From positions 1 through 7,004 of the forward strand of contig CAIXXI010000043.1 in assembly GCA_903923345.1 (NCBI GenBank): a stretch of 7,004 nt of DNA, given 5' to 3'. Below the pieces are notes generated by a model. That model was given only the letters and a program-made list of their open reading frames with translations. It had not been told where the DNA came from and ran no database searches. Source of the stretch: an uncultured Burkholderiales bacterium. Lineage in GTDB: Bacteria; Pseudomonadota; Gammaproteobacteria; Burkholderiales; Burkholderiaceae_E. A program made the position numbers and the translations under genes. Shown in pieces: positions 5,406-7,004 of the stretch; positions within the stretch are counted from its first letter, which is position 1; every line of letters begins with the position of its first letter.

Positions 5406-7004
5406 TCACTTGCCGTACAGAAACTCCGGCAGCGCCATCGTCATGCCCGGGAAGATGTACATCAGTACCATGCACAGGATCACGATCAGCATGTACGGCA
5501 TCATGCCGGCGAAGATCTGGTTGAGGGTCACATGCGGCGGCGAGACGCCCTTCAGATAGAAGGCCGACATCGCCACCGGAGGCGACAGGAAGGCCGCCTG
5601 CAGGTTGACCGCCACCAGCGTGCCGAAGAACACCGGGTCGATCTGGAAATGCGCCAGCAACGGCAAGAAGATCGGCACGAAGATCACGATGATTTCGGTC
5701 CATTCCAGCGGCCATCCCAGCACGAAGATCAGCGCCTGGGTCAGCATCAGGAACTGCAATGGCGTGAGGTTCATGCCCATCAGCCATTTCTCGATCAGCT
5801 CCTGCCCGCCATGCAAGGCAAAGACAGCCGAGAACAGCCCCGAGCCAACGAACAACCAGCAGACCATCGCGGTCGTCTTGGCCGTCAGGTAGATCGACTC
5901 CTTGAGCTTCTCGAACGTGAAGTTGCCCGAGTGCCAGGCCAGCAGGAACGCGCCGGCAGCGCCCACACCGGCCGACTCGGTGGCGGTGGTGATCCCGAAC
6001 AGAATCACCACGAGCACCAGACCGGTCAGCACCGCCAGCGGCATCACCGACGAAAACAGCAAGCGCTGAACCTCCAGGTTCTCCGCGGTGAAGCTGCGAT
6101 AGAACCAGGCCAGCGCGAGCAGCGTGGCCGCGGCCAGCCCCCAGAACCAGGTGTAGAAGGATTCGGGGATATGGCCACCCGCCTCGACCACCTCGGAGGG
6201 CGGCGGCGCAGACAGGCCCTGCTCGACGACGGGTGTCGATGCGGCGGCAGGCTGCGCTTCGCCGGCGGCAGACGGCGGCTCGCTCAGGCCGGACGCTGTG
6301 CCGGCGGGCGCCGGCTCCTGCAGGCCCATGGAAGCGGACGTGGACGAGGCCGGCTCCTGCAGGCCCGATGACGAAGGCTCCCGCAGCCCGGAAGCAGCGG
6401 CACCCGCTTCCTGCAGACCCGTGGACGCCGAGGGGGCCTCCTGCGCACCAGAGCCCATCGGCACCAGAACCGCTTCCTCGACCTGCGGCGCGTTGTGCAC
6501 CACCACATACCACCAGGCGCCTGCAAAACAGGTGGCCGCGATCAGCAGCGGGCCCAGCGCCACCGCCAGACTGCCCAGCAAACGCCCCACCCCGGGCGCT
6601 TCGCCGGTGGCATAGGCCGCACGCAGTCGACCCGGCGACAGCAGGGCGCGCACCACGGCACCCAGCGCATTGCCGCCGAAGGTGTCGGTCAAGCGTTCGA
6701 GCCAGGGCGGCACATCCATGCGCTGCTCTTCGGGCGGCAGTTTTGGGGCGACCTTGGGGTCGATGATCGCCCAGCCGATCACATAGACGAAGTACAGGAA
6801 GGCCAGAAAGAACCCGGGGACCATCGCCGCTGCGTACAGCTTGACGACCGACTGCCCGGCCACCGCCGCATAGACGATGATCATCACCGACGGCGGAATC
6901 AGGATGCCCAGCGTGCCGCCGGCTGTGATCACGCCCGCGGCAAGACGGGTGTCGTAGCCGGCCTTGAGCATCGGGCGCATGGCAATCACGCCCATCAGCA
7001 CGAC
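5406..7004 (-). CDS. TRAP transporter large permease (DctM family), 3' part, with low-complexity insert
   Basis: The large membrane subunit of a TRAP transporter, which with a small DctQ-type subunit and a periplasmic binding protein imports organic acids using the sodium gradient. The 5' end lies beyond the right edge and 532 codons are visible. Residues below count from the GTG at 7001. Family marks are GYDTRLAAGVITAGGTLGILIPPSV (15-39), SVVKLYAAAMVPG (51-63), FGITTATESAGVGAAGAFLLA (335-355), PLEWTEIIVIFVPIFLPL (431-448), NLQAAFLSPPVAMSAFYLKG (466-485) and the end IFPGMTMALPEFLYGK. The pattern resembles the mannitol/chloroaromatic TRAP class. Between the two family halves are extra probable membrane helices (about 141-168 and 283-301). 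They flank a roughly 100-residue Ala/Ser/Pro-rich loop with a repeated GLQEP motif. With the missing N-terminus, the protein would be well above the usual 420-460 residues. It is convergent with the MFS gene. Confidence 0.92.
   Translation of the reverse strand, partial: VVLMGVIAMRPMLKAGYDTRLAAGVITAGGTLGILIPPSVMIIVYAAVAGQSVVKLYAAAMVPGFFLAFLYFVYVIGWAIIDPKVAPKLPPEEQRMDVPPWLERLTDTFGGNALGAVVRALLSPGRLRAAYATGEAPGVGRLLGSLAVALGPLLIAATCFAGAWWYVVVHNAPQVEEAVLVPMGSGAQEAPSASTGLQEAGAAASGLREPSSSGLQEPASSTSASMGLQEPAPAGTASGLSEPPSAAGEAQPAAASTPVVEQGLSAPPPSEVVEAGGHIPESFYTWFWGLAAATLLALAWFYRSFTAENLEVQRLLFSSVMPLAVLTGLVLVVILFGITTATESAGVGAAGAFLLAWHSGNFTFEKLKESIYLTAKTTAMVCWLFVGSGLFSAVFALHGGQELIEKWLMGMNLTPLQFLMLTQALIFVLGWPLEWTEIIVIFVPIFLPLLAHFQIDPVFFGTLVAVNLQAAFLSPPVAMSAFYLKGVSPPHVTLNQIFAGMMPYMLIVILCMVLMYIFPGMTMALPEFLYGK
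6276..6419 (-). repeat. Degenerate repeats encoding GLQEP-type motifs within the TRAP permease
   Basis: Read on the minus strand, the gene encodes GLQEA (6405-6419), GLREP (6375-6389), GLQEP (6351-6365), GLQEP (6312-6326) and GLSEP (6276-6290). A more distant GLSAP lies at 6204-6218. Two copies share an exact 18-bp DNA match, GCCGGCTCCTGCAGGCCC on the plus strand, at 6310-6327 and 6349-6366. Spacing is irregular, at 30, 24, 39 and 36 bp. All spacings are multiples of 3, so the reading frame is kept. Confidence 0.8.

Noticed and set aside
6276..6419. CRISPR array or non-coding repeat
   Set aside because: Repeats are short, degenerate, irregularly spaced in multiples of three, and lie inside an intact reading frame.
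5377..6513. Second minus-strand frame of 378 codons within the TRAP permease
   Set aside because: It is a shifted shadow of the permease, which itself has unbroken family similarity in the other frame.

Overview
This 7-kb stretch is GC-rich, densely coding chromosomal DNA with short intergenic gaps. Its gene families are LysR, FadR-type GntR, cyclase, MFS and TRAP proteins plus the potassium channel subunit TrkH. That mix and the strong G/C third-position bias suggest a Gram-negative proteobacterium, most likely a betaproteobacterium. This is an inference from gene style; there is no rRNA or other marker gene to settle it. I see no insertion sequence, CRISPR array, tRNA, rRNA, phage gene or origin.

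Layout, left to right. (1) The 5' part of trkH (potassium uptake) is on the minus strand and runs off the left edge; its upstream end meets or slightly overlaps the next gene. (2) A LysR-type regulator lies on the minus strand. (3) A 152-bp divergent spacer holds a good LysR-type dyad next to the lysR start and a hairpin-forming palindrome next to the other gene. (4) A small unrecognised 85-residue protein is on the plus strand. (5) A cyclase-family hydrolase (PF04199-like) is on the minus strand, tail to tail with the small gene. (6) An 84-bp divergent spacer carries a probable promoter and a perfect palindrome over the start of the next gene. (7) A GntR/FadR-type regulator is followed 5 bp later by an MFS transporter, probably as an operon. 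(8) A TRAP transporter large permease is on the minus strand, convergent with the MFS gene and open at the right edge. It carries an unusual Ala/Ser/Pro-rich insert built on a repeated GLQEP motif.

How the genes may work together. The hydrolase, its divergent GntR regulator and the MFS carrier look like a compact catabolic module: import a small carboxylate, amide or lactone, hydrolyse it, and control both arms from one spacer. The TRAP permease next door would be a second uptake system for organic acids, with its partner subunits beyond the right edge. The LysR gene and its small divergent partner form a separate unit, and trkH is probably an unrelated housekeeping neighbour. The substrate of the module cannot be read from the sequence.

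The points most worth a second look are the repeat-bearing insert in the TRAP permease, the apparent loss of the usual metal ligands in the GntR regulator together with signs of a leaderless, self-operated promoter, and the small protein paired with the LysR gene. Nothing here amounts to a clearly new multi-gene system.
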